Positions 8,702 through 17,236 of a stretch of DNA of 64,000 nt are shown here, piece after piece. Numbering within the stretch: position 1 is the first letter of the stretch; each line of letters starts with the position of its first letter. The notes beneath the pieces were generated by a model. It ran no database searches, was not told the origin of the DNA, and saw nothing but the letters and a program-made list of their open reading frames with translations. Both the position numbers and the translations under genes were made by a program. The DNA comes from Novosphingobium subterraneum (GTDB lineage: Bacteria; Pseudomonadota; Alphaproteobacteria; Sphingomonadales; Sphingomonadaceae), in assembly GCF_000807925.1 (NCBI RefSeq), contig NZ_JRVC01000008.1:1-64000 (forward strand), read 5' to 3'.

Positions 8702-9880
8702 TCACACAGCTTCGCCTGCAGCGCGGCCGCTGGCCCATGCCCATTGGAAATTGTATCCTCCCAGCCACCCGGTTACATCCACGGCCTCGCCAATGGCGTG
8801 AAGGCCGGGCACTTTTGCTGCAGCCATGGTCTTCTGATTCAGCGCGCGGGTGGAAACGCCGCCGGCGGTGACTTCCGCCTTGGCATAGCCTTCGGTGCCG
8901 TTCGGATTGAACGGCCAGCGCGCGAGTTGCTGCTGGGCCTTGCGCAAGTCAGCGTCTTTCATGCCAGAAAGTTCGCCCTCCAGGCCAAGCCGGCTGCCAA
9001 GCGCTTCTGCAAGCCGTTCCGGCAGTCTGCGGGCAAGAGCCGAGCGGAATGCCGCGCGGGGGCGATTGCGCTTTTCCTCGACCAGCCAGTCGGCGCCCTC
9101 TTCGGGCATGAAGTTGACGGCGATTGGCGTGCGGTGCTGCCAGTATGAGGAAATCTGCAGCATGGCAGGGCCCGACAGGCCCTTGTGCGTGAACAACGCC
9201 GCTTCGCGAAACGCTGTCTTGCCCCAGTGCGTGACGACATCGGTCGAAACGCCCGAAAGCGAACGGAACAGCGCCTCGTCCTCACCCAACGTGAAGGGCA
9301 CGAGGGCGGGGCGGGTCTGTACCACCTGCAAGCCGAACTTGCGCGCGATCTCGAAAGCGAAACCCGTCGCCCCCATCTTCGGGATGGACAGGCCGCCTGT
9401 TGCCAGGATCAGGGCAGGGCCGTGATGATCACGGCCATCGATGGTCACGCGGTACAGGCCGTCGGCATGATCGACCGTGCTCACGCTCTGGCCAAAGGCG
9501 TACGTCACCCCGCCATCGCGGCACTCTGCCATCAGCATGTCCACGATCTGCCGTGCTGAGCCGTCGCAGAACAATTGGCCAAGCGTCTTCTCATGCCATG
9601 CGATGCCGTGACGATTGACCATCCCGATGAAGTCTGCAGGCGTGTAGCGAGCGAAGGCCGATCGCGCGAAGTGCGGGTTTTCGGAAATGTAGCGGTCTGC
9701 TGCAGTGTGGATGTTGGTGAAGTTGCACCGCCCGCCGCCCGAGATCAGGATCTTCTTGCCCGGTTCGTCGGCATGATCGACGAGCAGGACGCGCCGCCCG
9801 CGTTGGCCTGCAGTCAGCGCAGCCATCAGCCCCGCCGCGCCCGCGCCGAGGATGATCGCGTCGTAGTGGGCGGCGCTCAC
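8702..9880 (-). CDS. HI0933/YhiN-family flavoprotein
   Basis: A 392-residue NAD(P)/FAD-dependent protein. The N-terminal dinucleotide-binding motif is YDAIILGAGAAGLMAA (about residues 5-20), followed by the family signature ISGGGRCNFTN, a second signature ILATGGLSIPKMGATG, and the C-terminal AIGEAVDVTGWLGGYNFQWAWASG, which completes the FAD site. These identify the HI0933 family (aminoacetone oxidase-like in annotation); the real substrate is mostly unknown. I chose the GTG at 9880 because it overlaps the stop of the preceding FAD dehydrogenase gene by 4 bp (GTGA), and the sequence before it is not flavoprotein-like. It is the downstream member of a two-gene flavoprotein operon. Confidence 0.88.
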   Translation of the reverse strand: MSAAHYDAIILGAGAAGLMAALTAGQRGRRVLLVDHADEPGKKILISGGGRCNFTNIHTAADRYISENPHFARSAFARYTPADFIGMVNRHGIAWHEKTLGQLFCDGSARQIVDMLMAECRDGGVTYAFGQSVSTVDHADGLYRVTIDGRDHHGPALILATGGLSIPKMGATGFAFEIARKFGLQVVQTRPALVPFTLGEDEALFRSLSGVSTDVVTHWGKTAFREAALFTHKGLSGPAMLQISSYWQHRTPIAVNFMPEEGADWLVEEKRNRPRAAFRSALARRLPERLAEALGSRLGLEGELSGMKDADLRKAQQQLARWPFNPNGTEGYAKAEVTAGGVSTRALNQKTMAAAKVPGLHAIGEAVDVTGWLGGYNFQWAWASGRAAGEAV

Positions 9881-11496
9881 GCGAGGAGTTCGGTGGCGAG
9901 GGCCTCGGCCACCTTGATCCCGTCGACCGCCGCCGAAAGGATGCCGCCGGCATAGCCTGCGCCTTCGCCGGCAGGGTAGAGGCCGCGTGTGTTGAGGCTC
10001 TGGCAATCCTTGCCGCGCGTGATGCGCACCGGGGAAGACGTGCGCGTTTCCACACCGGTCATCACCACGTCAGGGTGGTCATAGCCCGGGACCATGCGGC
10101 CAAATGCGGGCAGGGCCTCACGAATGGATTCGATCACGTAATCGGGCAGGCACTTCTTGAGTTCGGTCAGGTGCACGCCGGGCTTGTAGCTCGGGATAAC
10201 GCTGCCGAACTCCGTGGAAGGACGGTCGGCAAGGAAATCGCCCAGCTTCTGGCCCGGGGCCTTGTAATTGCGCCCGCCCGCTTCGAAGGCGAGGCTTTCC
10301 CAGTGACGCTGGAAAGCCATGCCCGCCATCGGTCCGCCGGGGTAGTCCTTGCTCGGATCGATATCGACGACAATGCCCGAGTTCGCATTGAACTCGGCGC
10401 GCGAATACTGGCTCATGCCGTTGGTGACGACGCGGCCCTCTTCGCTGGTCGCGGCAACGACGCGCCCGCCCGGGCACATGCAGAAGGAGTAGACCGTGCG
10501 CCCGTTCTTGCACTTGTGCGAGATCGAATAGGCGGCAGGGCCGAGGATCTTGTTGCCCGCACTCGGTCCATAGCGCGCAGTGTCGATCCAGCTTTGCGGG
10601 TGCTCGATACGCACGCCGATGGCGAACGGCTTGGCTTCGATGTGGACGCCACGATCGTACAGTACCTGGAAGGTGTCGCGCGCGGAATGGCCGACTGCCA
10701 TGATGACGTGGCGCGCGGGCAGGAACGAGCCGTCCGACAGGTGAAGGCCCGCAATCCGGCGTGTCCCATCGGCGCCGGTCTCGATCTCGAAGTCTTCCAC
10801 GCGGGTCTGGAAGCGGTATTCACCGCCAAGGCTTTCGATCGTCTCGCGCATCGACATTACCATGGTGACGAGGCGGAAGGTGCCGATGTGCGGGTGGGCT
10901 TCGGTAAGGATATCGTCAGGCGCGCCGGCCTTTACGAACTCCACCAGCACCTTGCGCCCGAGATGGCGCGGGTCCTTGATGCGGCTGTAGAGTTTGCCGT
11001 CGGAAAACGTACCAGCGCCACCTTCGCCGAACTGCACGTTCGATTCCGGCTCCAGCACCGAGCGCCGCCACAAGCCCCAAGTGTCCTTCGTGCGTTCGCG
11101 CACCGCCTTGCCGCGCTCGATGATGATCGGCTTCAGGCCCATCTGCGCGAGGATCAGCGCAGCCAGCAATCCGCACGGGCCCGCCCCGATGACAACCGGG
11201 CGCTCACCATCCCAGCCTTCGGGGGCCATGACCGGGAGCTTGTAGGAGGTGTCAGGCGTGGGCTTCACGTTCTGGTCGTCCGCAAAGCGGGCGAGCACTT
11301 CGGCCTCGTTCGCCACGACGCAATCGACCACGTAAGTCAGCAGGATCGCGTGCTTCTTGCGGGCATCGTTGCCACGACGGAAGATCTGGTATCGCGTGAG
11401 GTCTGCTGGCGCGATGTCCAGACGTGCGCAGATCGCCGCCGGAAGATCTTCGGCAGCGTGATCGAGGGGCAGTTTCAGTTCATTGATACGAAGCAT
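9877..11496 (-). CDS. Uncharacterised FAD-dependent dehydrogenase (COG2509 type)
   Basis: A 539-residue flavoprotein. The first 90 residues form a small domain seen in this family (RINELKLPLDHAAEDL, then YQIFRRGNDARKK). The FAD motif PVVIGAGPCGLLAALILAQ follows at about 100-120. Other family features are NVQFGEGGAGTFSDGKLYSR, CMCPGGRVVAATSEEGRVVTNGMS, and LNTRGLYPAGEGAGYAGGILSAAVDGIKVAEA near the C-terminus, which closes the FAD site. The family is widespread and its reaction is not established. Its stop overlaps the start of the HI0933-type flavoprotein gene. Pairing of two flavoproteins suggests a joint redox function, but the sequence does not say which. Confidence 0.88.
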   Translation of the reverse strand: MLRINELKLPLDHAAEDLPAAICARLDIAPADLTRYQIFRRGNDARKKHAILLTYVVDCVVANEAEVLARFADDQNVKPTPDTSYKLPVMAPEGWDGERPVVIGAGPCGLLAALILAQMGLKPIIIERGKAVRERTKDTWGLWRRSVLEPESNVQFGEGGAGTFSDGKLYSRIKDPRHLGRKVLVEFVKAGAPDDILTEAHPHIGTFRLVTMVMSMRETIESLGGEYRFQTRVEDFEIETGADGTRRIAGLHLSDGSFLPARHVIMAVGHSARDTFQVLYDRGVHIEAKPFAIGVRIEHPQSWIDTARYGPSAGNKILGPAAYSISHKCKNGRTVYSFCMCPGGRVVAATSEEGRVVTNGMSQYSRAEFNANSGIVVDIDPSKDYPGGPMAGMAFQRHWESLAFEAGGRNYKAPGQKLGDFLADRPSTEFGSVIPSYKPGVHLTELKKCLPDYVIESIREALPAFGRMVPGYDHPDVVMTGVETRTSSPVRITRGKDCQSLNTRGLYPAGEGAGYAGGILSAAVDGIKVAEALATELLA

Positions 11497-11538
11497 GGCG
11501 CCGCCCTAGCGAAATCGCGCGGGCGGCGCCACTTGTGC

Positions 11539-12117
11539 TTATGCCGTGAACGGCCCGGCGAAAGCGATTTCGCTCACCGGCTTGCGGTCGCTCACCACTT
11601 CGCGCTCTTGGAGCATTTCGGGCAACTGCGACTTGTCGCCCTGCTTGCCGATCACGAAAGCCATTTCCACGCGATAGCCTTCCGGCAGGTTGAGCACTTC
11701 GGCAGCCTTGGCAAAGTCGACGCCGGTCATGCCGTGGGTGTGATAACCAAGGTGCAGGGCCTGCAGTGCCGCATTGGCCCATGCCGCACCGGTATCGAAG
11801 CTGTGGCTGTGGTTGGGGTTGTTGCCCTTGTCGCTGCGCATGAATTCGTCAGACACGGCGAAAACGAGCACGCCCGCATCCTTGGCCCAGCTCTGGTTGA
11901 AGGGCACCAGTGCCGAGAGGAACGCGTCGAAGTTTGCATCGCCCTTGTGGGCATAGGCAAAGCGCCAGGGCTGGTAATTGTAGGCGCTGGCGGCAAGACC
12001 TGCGGCTTCGAAGATCACGTCAAGGTCAGACTGCGGCACGGCCGAGCCGTCGAACGCGCGGGGGCTCCAACGATCGACGATGATCGGCAGGACGCTGGGG
12101 GAAGCGGTACGGGTCAT
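11539..12117 (-). CDS. Nitroreductase family protein
   Basis: A 192-residue FMN-dependent nitroreductase-fold enzyme. It starts with the family pattern RWSPRAFDGSAV, has AASAYNYQPWRFAYA (FMN phosphate and dimer region, about 36-50) and a C-terminal half with LQALHLGYHTHGMTGVDFAKAAEVLNLPEGYRVEMAFVIG. Such enzymes reduce nitro groups, quinones or flavins with NAD(P)H in the cytoplasm. It is third in a minus-strand group pirin, DoxX, nitroreductase, with about 80 bp between genes, all facing a divergent LysR regulator. Nitroreductase, DoxX and pirin genes are often found together in stress or xenobiotic loci; that shared control is inference here. Confidence 0.9.
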   Translation of the reverse strand: MTRTASPSVLPIIVDRWSPRAFDGSAVPQSDLDVIFEAAGLAASAYNYQPWRFAYAHKGDANFDAFLSALVPFNQSWAKDAGVLVFAVSDEFMRSDKGNNPNHSHSFDTGAAWANAALQALHLGYHTHGMTGVDFAKAAEVLNLPEGYRVEMAFVIGKQGDKSQLPEMLQEREVVSDRKPVSEIAFAGPFTA

Positions 12118-12199
12118 TGAATGCTCCTTGGGAGAGGTTGGAGAGAGATAAGGGGGTAGGGCCGGAGCGCAACTGCACTCCGGCCCGCGGGGGTAAGTT

Positions 12200-12616
12200 T
12201 CAGCGGCGGTCGAAGCCGAAGCGGCCCGAGCCGAAAGCGGTCACCTGCAAAAGGCCACCGGCCAGCGCCACGTTCTTGAAAAAGTGGATGAACTGGTTCT
12301 GGTCAGCCAGGTTGGCGTGGAAGCCGAAGGCGGCGGCAAGGCTGAATGCAGCTATGGCCGAAGCAACGATGCGGGTGCGGATGCCGGCGATCAACAGCAG
12401 GCCGCCGACAAGTTCCACCGCCACGGCAGCGCCATAGGCAAGGCTGGGGGCAGGCAGGCCCGCGCTGGTGATGTAGGCAATCGTGCCAGTCGGATCGGCA
12501 AGCTTGGAAACACCGCTCAGCACGAAGATCGCCGCGAGAAAGACGCGGCCGGCTGCCGCCAGCAGGTCAGAAGTGGTGGATGAGCCGCCGCGCGTCTCGA
12601 GAGCGAGGGAAGTCAT
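12200..12616 (-). CDS. DoxX family membrane protein
   Basis: A 138-residue inner-membrane protein with four hydrophobic segments and the DoxX pattern GRVFLAAIFVLSGVSKLADP, then AYITSAGLPAPSLAYGAAVAVELVGGLLLIAG. I chose the ATG at 12616 because AAAGGACC lies 6-7 bases upstream and the earlier in-frame residues do not look like a signal. DoxX proteins are small four-helix membrane proteins linked in some organisms to redox or sulfur metabolism; no exact role can be read here. It sits between the pirin and nitroreductase genes. Confidence 0.85.
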   Translation of the reverse strand: MTSLALETRGGSSTTSDLLAAAGRVFLAAIFVLSGVSKLADPTGTIAYITSAGLPAPSLAYGAAVAVELVGGLLLIAGIRTRIVASAIAAFSLAAAFGFHANLADQNQFIHFFKNVALAGGLLQVTAFGSGRFGFDRR

Positions 12617-12675
12617 GGGATCGGTCCTTTGCAACAGTCGTAATTGGGGAATGTGAGAAAACAGTTCGGTCACGG

Positions 12676-13410
12676 TCAGGCCGCGTCGACGAGCACCAGC
12701 TCGGCTTCCTCGAGAGCGGTAATGACGATCTCGGTCACCCCGGTAATGGCAACGCCATCACGCGCATTGGCTTCGATTTCGCCGATGCGAATCTTGCCCT
12801 TGGCAGGAACAAGATAGGCGTGGCGGTCTTCGGTCAGTTCGTAGCGGACCGTTTCGCCGGCCTTCACCGTCGCGCCCAGAACGCGGGCGTTCGCATTGAT
12901 CGTCAGCACATCGGTGTCACCAGCGATGCCCGAGGCGAGGGGAACGAACTTGCCTTCCCGGCTATCCTTGGGGAACGGCCGGGCACCCCAGCTTGGCGCG
13001 TGGCCCCGGCGATCGGGGATGATCCAGATCTGGAACAGGCGGGTTTCCTCGTCTTCCAGATTGAATTCCGAGTGGGCGATGCCCGTGCCTGCCGACATGA
13101 CCTGCACGTCGCCCGCTTCGGTGCGGCCTTCGTTGCCCAGGCTGTCGCGATGGGTGATCGCGCCCCTGGTCACGTAGGTGATGATTTCCATGTCGCTGTG
13201 CGGATGGGTGGGGAAGCCGCTCTTCGGCGCGATGCGGTCGTCGTTCCATACGCGCAACGCACCCCAGTGGACGCGTGCCGGATCGTGGTATCCGCCGAAC
13301 GAGAAGTGGTGGTGGGCATCGAGCCAGCCGTGGTTCGCCGCGCCGATCGAGGCGAAGGGGCGCAGTTCGATGTGAGCCTTTGTAGCGGTCGTGTTGGCAG
13401 TCTGGGTCAT
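12676..13410 (-). CDS. Pirin family protein (YhhW-type bicupin)
   Basis: A 244-residue bicupin of the pirin family. The N-terminal cupin carries the metal ligands in DAHHHFSFGGY, FPTHPHSDMEIITYV (His-x-His and Glu) and GTGIAHSEFN (His), as in YhhW and quercetinase-like pirins. The second cupin (about 150-244) is shorter and lacks these residues. Members bind Fe(II) or another metal; some oxidise quercetin in vitro, but the cellular substrate is generally unknown. It is first in a minus-strand group with DoxX and nitroreductase, starting about 110 bp from a divergent LysR gene that probably controls it. Confidence 0.9.
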   Translation of the reverse strand: MTQTANTTATKAHIELRPFASIGAANHGWLDAHHHFSFGGYHDPARVHWGALRVWNDDRIAPKSGFPTHPHSDMEIITYVTRGAITHRDSLGNEGRTEAGDVQVMSAGTGIAHSEFNLEDEETRLFQIWIIPDRRGHAPSWGARPFPKDSREGKFVPLASGIAGDTDVLTINANARVLGATVKAGETVRYELTEDRHAYLVPAKGKIRIGEIEANARDGVAITGVTEIVITALEEAELVLVDAA

Positions 13411-13533
13411 GGCGATTTCTCCAAACGGGCGGCTTGGGGTCCGTCCTGTTGGGGTGTAGATAGGCCTTGCAGGTCATTCGGAATATCCCGATAAGATAAA
13501 TCAGAATGTTCGAATTCCTTGAAAGGGTTTCTC

Positions 13534-14463
13534 TTGGACGTCGGCCAGCCAACCCTTGACCAGCTGCGCCTGTTCCTCGCCGTGGTCGACGAGGGCAGCT
13601 TCAATGGCGCCGCGCGCAAGCTTGGGCGGGCGATCTCCGTGGTGAGCTACGGCATCGTCACGCTGGAGTCGCAGCTCGGCGTGACGCTGTTCGATCGCGA
13701 AGGATCGAAGAAGCCGGTGCTGACGCCCGCGGGGAAAGCGATGCTGGCCCACGCGCGTGCCGTAACCGACGATGTCGATGCGTTGATCGCGGGGGTTCGC
13801 AACTTCAACCAGGGCCTCGAAGCCGAACTCGGCTTGGCCATCGACGTGATGTTCCCGACGCATCTCATTGCGGAAGTGCTTCGCGAGTTTCAGGCGCTTT
13901 TTCCTACGGTGCAAATGCGGCTTTTTGTGGAGACATTGGGTGCGATTGCAGCGCTGGTGGTGGATGGGCGCGCGGAGCTAGGCATCTCGGGGCCGGATCT
14001 TGTGGCCTTGCCTGACCTTGAGCGCGAAGCGATCGGAGAGGTTGAACTGCTTCCCGTCGCAGCGCCCGATCACCCCTTGGCCCGCATGGCCAAAATCCCG
14101 CCAGGCGAAGTGCGCAAGCATCGCCAGCTGGTACTGACCGATCGGTCGAACCTGACGCAGGGGAGGGACTTCTCGGTTTTCGCGGCGAGCACATGGCGGT
14201 TGGGAGACCTTGGTGCGCGCCATGCCTTGCTCCGTGAAGGAATTGGCTGGGGCAACATGCCTCGCCACTTGATCAATGCTGATCTCGCCAGTGGAAAGCT
14301 CAAGCGACTGGCCCTGCCGGAAGCACCAGGCATGGCCTATCGCTTTCACGCCTTGTGGCGGCGAGATTGTCCAATCGGCCCAGCGCGCGCCTGGGTGCTG
14401 GACGCCCTGCGTGAGCGGCTTTCACGTTGCCCCGATGCAAAAGCGCCCCGCCAGACTTACTGA
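13534..14463 (+). CDS. LysR-type transcriptional regulator facing pirin-DoxX-nitroreductase
   Basis: A regulator of about 309 residues. The N-terminal helix-turn-helix is LDQLRLFLAVVDEGSFNGAARKLGRAISVVSYGIVTLESQLGVTLFDREG, followed by the usual alpha/beta effector domain (EAELGLAIDVMFPTHLIAEVLREF onward). No ATG is available; TTG at 13534 is preferred because AAAGGG sits 6 bases upstream, and TTG at 13519 is the alternative. Divergent placement next to the pirin gene, with about 120 bp between, is the classic LysR arrangement for control of the neighbour. The 13411-13518 gap contains A/T-rich sequence (ATCCCGATAAGATAAATCAG) in which a T-N11-A site could lie, but I cannot define it. Confidence 0.9.
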   Translation: MDVGQPTLDQLRLFLAVVDEGSFNGAARKLGRAISVVSYGIVTLESQLGVTLFDREGSKKPVLTPAGKAMLAHARAVTDDVDALIAGVRNFNQGLEAELGLAIDVMFPTHLIAEVLREFQALFPTVQMRLFVETLGAIAALVVDGRAELGISGPDLVALPDLEREAIGEVELLPVAAPDHPLARMAKIPPGEVRKHRQLVLTDRSNLTQGRDFSVFAASTWRLGDLGARHALLREGIGWGNMPRHLINADLASGKLKRLALPEAPGMAYRFHALWRRDCPIGPARAWVLDALRERLSRCPDAKAPRQTY

Positions 14464-14471
14464 CGGGGCGC
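14443..14471 (-). terminator. Intrinsic terminator for the small exported-protein gene
   Basis: On the minus strand a 12-bp stem (GCGCCCCGTCAG with CTGGCGGGGCGC, one U-G pair) and a 5-base loop are followed by TTTT. It lies 23 bp past the stop of the small exported-protein gene and overlaps the last bases of the convergent LysR gene. There is no T-run on the other side, so it acts mainly on minus-strand transcripts. Confidence 0.75.
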
Positions 14472-14494
14472 CGAAAGATACTTTTCGATTTGAT

Positions 14495-14731
14495 TCAGGT
14501 GCCCGCGCTCTTGCGCTTGAAGGCCGCGTTCTCGTTGGCCTTGATCTTGGCAATCTCGAGGCCAGGGCTGGGCGGGAAGCCGTTCTTCGGTCCCGGCGCC
14601 GGATTTCCGTTGCTGGGTGAGGCCGCCACCACAATCGGCGGGCTCGCACGTGTTCCTGCGCTGGCTGCAGTCGGCAGAATCAAGCCCGCAGCAATTCCTG
14701 TGGCAAGAAGCCACTTCTTTCCGTCCATCAT
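14495..14731 (-). CDS. Small secreted protein of unknown function
   Basis: A 78-residue precursor. Residues 1-25 form a signal peptide: basic MMDGKK, hydrophobic WLLATGIAAGLILP, and a TAASA cleavage site. The mature part is Pro/Gly/Asn-rich (SNGNPAPGPKNGFPPSPG) and ends in a charged helix (EIAKIKANENAAFKRKSAG). No cysteine or known motif is seen. A terminator follows directly, and an A/T-rich region of about 170 bp lies upstream, so it is probably a single-gene unit. Export to the periplasm or outside is inferred from the signal peptide; the function is unknown. Confidence 0.7.
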   Translation of the reverse strand: MMDGKKWLLATGIAAGLILPTAASAGTRASPPIVVAASPSNGNPAPGPKNGFPPSPGLEIAKIKANENAAFKRKSAGT

Positions 14732-14901
14732 TTGTGAATGCCCCCGAAGTTTGTCCCTGGACAGGCAGTTTCCATCGGTCCCGAAAACCGCTGCCCTTGT
14801 TCATGATTTGGGGGCAGCCGGTTTACTGAAATGAAATATTCTTAATTAAATTGATATTTACCACGATTATTGGCTCCAAAATGACCAAATGGATCTGCAG
14901 A

Positions 14902-15351
14902 TTACGGCCGTTTCTTGAGCAGCGCAGAGCGCAGGCAGCGGCAGACGACCTCGCCGCGCTGGTTCAAGAGTTCATGCCTGAACGTGGTGATGCCGGCCTC
15001 CGGTCGCGATTTACTTTCCCGCAAATCAACAACTTCACTGGTTGCGCGCATCGTGTCGCCGATGAACACCGGCGCCGGCATCACCAGTTTGTCGTATCCC
15101 AGATTGGCCACCAGCGTTCCCAGCGTGGTGTCACCGACCGACAGGCCAACCATTAGGGCGAAAGTGAAAGTACCGTTCACGAGAATCTGCCCGAACTCGC
15201 TTTCCTTGGCTGCTTCCACATCGATGTGGAGAGGCTGCGGGTTGTGGGTCATGGTTGAAAACAGCAGGTTATCCGTCTCGGTCACGGTCCTGCGAATCTC
15301 GTGCTCGATTCGGTCGCCGATTCGCCACTCGTCGAAGTACTTGCCCGCCAT
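14902..15351 (-). CDS. MaoC-family (hotdog) enoyl-CoA hydratase-like protein
   Basis: A 149-residue single-hotdog protein. It has the MaoC dehydratase pattern: FSTMTHNPQPLHIDVEAAKESEFGQILVNGTFTFAL, where Asp and His of the hydratase motif (here N-x-x-x-x-H-x-D) sit near residues 37-44, and FIGDTMRATSEV. The family hydrates enoyl-CoA thioesters. Its ATG shares one base with the stop of the methylcrotonyl-CoA carboxylase alpha gene (TGATG), so it is the last gene of the leucine catabolic operon. No crotonase-type methylglutaconyl-CoA hydratase is present in the operon, so this protein is a candidate for that step, which is inference. Confidence 0.85.
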   Translation of the reverse strand: MAGKYFDEWRIGDRIEHEIRRTVTETDNLLFSTMTHNPQPLHIDVEAAKESEFGQILVNGTFTFALMVGLSVGDTTLGTLVANLGYDKLVMPAPVFIGDTMRATSEVVDLRESKSRPEAGITTFRHELLNQRGEVVCRCLRSALLKKRP

Positions 15352-17222
15352 CAGCCTTCCGCCTTCTTGATCTGCGCCAGCGGCGCCTCGACCTGAACCT
15401 GCGCCCCGGCCACGGCGTTCAGCTCCTCCACCACGCCATCGAACGGCGCGGTCAGGGCATGCTCCATCTTCATCGCTTCGAGCACCATGAGCTTCTGGCC
15501 CTTGGTGACGGACTCACCGGGCGCGACGTCCACCGAAATGACCTTGCCGGGCATGGGGGCGATAATCGCGCCATCCGATGCGGCGCCCCCAGCGCCGCCT
15601 TCAGTTCTGGCAAACTGCACAAGGAAGCGCTCGCCACCTTCGTCGATGCTTGTGACGGGTTCCCCCGGCCAGTAGTCGACCGCCGGCTCCTCAGGCATTT
15701 CGACAATGAAGGCCCGTCCGAACTGGTCTGCCAGATGCACTTCGCGCCGTGCGGCGGCATTCATGCGGAAGCCTGATTGGCTGGTCCACGGACTGTCGCC
15801 CGGCGTGCCGACCAGCCGCATCGCCGCAAGCCCAAGCGCTTCGGAAGTCGGTTCCGGACGGGTGGTGAGGCTTTCGAGATTGCGTTCGATCAGTCCGGTA
15901 TCGACCACCCCGGTTTCGAACGCAGTGTGCCCCAGCAAGCGCCACAGGAACCCGCTATTGGTGATCAGCGGGCCGACCACGCCCTCGTCCAGCGTCTCGC
16001 GCAGGCCCGCTATGGCCTCGGCACGCGTCTCGCGGTGCACGATCACCTTGGCGATCATGGGGTCGTAGAACGGCGAAATCTCCGCCCCGGCTTCAACACC
16101 GGTGTCAATGCGCGCCTGATACTGATTGAAGTGGAAGTCCTCCACGCGGCCGATACTGGGCAGAAAGCCCTTGGTGGCATCTTCGGCATAGAGCCGCGCT
16201 TCCATGGCCCAACCGTTTATCGAGAGTTCGTCCTGTCGCTTGGGCAGCGGCTCGCCGCTGGCAACACGCAGTTGCCATTCGACCAGATCGACGCCGGTGA
16301 TTTCTTCGGTCACCGGATGCTCGACCTGCAGGCGCGTGTTCATTTCCATGAACCAGATGCGGTCGGCGCGCAGGCCTTCACTGCCATCGGCGATAAACTC
16401 GATGGTGCCCGCGCCCTCGTAGTCCACGGCCTTGGCCGCGCGGACGGCGGCAGCGCAGACCGCTTCGCGCGTGGTCTCGTCCATGCCCGGGGCAGGTGCT
16501 TCCTCGATCACCTTCTGGTGCCGCCGCTGCAGTGAACAATCGCGCTCGAACAGGTGGACGACATTGCCATGGGCATCGCCGAAGACCTGCACTTCGAGGT
16601 GCCGGGGCGAGAGGATGTACTTCTCGATCAGCACGCGATCATCGCCGAACGAGGACGCCGCCTCACGCCGACACGAGGCCAGCGCCTCGGCAAAGTCGGT
16701 AGAGCTTTCAACCCGCCGCATGCCCTTGCCGCCGCCACCGGCGACGGCCTTGATCAGCACCGGATAGCCGATGGCATCAGCCTCGGCCTGCAGGCGCTCA
16801 GGCGTCTGGTCCTCGCCGAGATACCCCGGCGTCACCGGCACGCCCGCCGCGATCATGCGCGCCTTGGCCGCATCCTTGAGGCCCATCGCCGTAATCGAGG
16901 CAGGCTTCGGCCCGACCCAGACCAGCCCCGCATCCAGCACCGCCTGCGCGAACTCGGCATTCTCCGAAAGGAAGCCATAGCCGGGATGGATCGCCTCGGC
17001 TCCGGTAGCCTTGGCCGCCGCGATGATCTTCTCAGCCAGAAGGTAGCTCTCGCGCGCAGGCGACGGGCCGATGTGCACGGCTTCGTCTGCCGAGCGAACA
17101 TGCAGCGCCTTGGCATCCGCATCGGAATAGACCGCCACCGTGCGAATGCCCAAGCGGCGTGCAGTCCGGATAACCCGACAGGCGATTTCGCCGCGATTGG
17201 CGATGAGGAGGGATTTGATCAT
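15351..17222 (-). CDS. mccA: Biotin-containing acyl-CoA carboxylase alpha subunit, probably methylcrotonyl-CoA carboxylase
   Basis: A 623-residue protein with the full biotin carboxylase to biotin carrier order. The N-terminal domain starts SLLIANRGEIACRVIRTARRLG; the ATP-grasp glycine loop AVAGGGGKGMRRV is near 160; the catalytic region has EMNTRLQVEHPVTE; a linker domain follows; and the C-terminal biotinyl domain has the AMKM site with Lys585. It uses ATP and bicarbonate to carboxylate biotin and hands CO2 to the beta subunit. The start at 17222 follows a GGAGG site. Its location after the beta subunit and isovaleryl-CoA dehydrogenase makes 3-methylcrotonyl-CoA the likely substrate in leucine breakdown, though acetyl- or propionyl-CoA cannot be excluded by sequence alone. 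Confidence 0.88.
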   Translation of the reverse strand: MIKSLLIANRGEIACRVIRTARRLGIRTVAVYSDADAKALHVRSADEAVHIGPSPARESYLLAEKIIAAAKATGAEAIHPGYGFLSENAEFAQAVLDAGLVWVGPKPASITAMGLKDAAKARMIAAGVPVTPGYLGEDQTPERLQAEADAIGYPVLIKAVAGGGGKGMRRVESSTDFAEALASCRREAASSFGDDRVLIEKYILSPRHLEVQVFGDAHGNVVHLFERDCSLQRRHQKVIEEAPAPGMDETTREAVCAAAVRAAKAVDYEGAGTIEFIADGSEGLRADRIWFMEMNTRLQVEHPVTEEITGVDLVEWQLRVASGEPLPKRQDELSINGWAMEARLYAEDATKGFLPSIGRVEDFHFNQYQARIDTGVEAGAEISPFYDPMIAKVIVHRETRAEAIAGLRETLDEGVVGPLITNSGFLWRLLGHTAFETGVVDTGLIERNLESLTTRPEPTSEALGLAAMRLVGTPGDSPWTSQSGFRMNAAARREVHLADQFGRAFIVEMPEEPAVDYWPGEPVTSIDEGGERFLVQFARTEGGAGGAASDGAIIAPMPGKVISVDVAPGESVTKGQKLMVLEAMKMEHALTAPFDGVVEELNAVAGAQVQVEAPLAQIKKAEG

Positions 17223-17236
17223 TGCATTCGCCTCCA

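Noticed and set aside
10075..12120. Very long open frame on the + strand (681 codons)
   Set aside because: It lies opposite the FAD dehydrogenase and nitroreductase genes, crosses gene boundaries, and reads as a His/Arg/Ala/Gly-rich string with no domain. It is a shadow of high-GC coding on the other strand.
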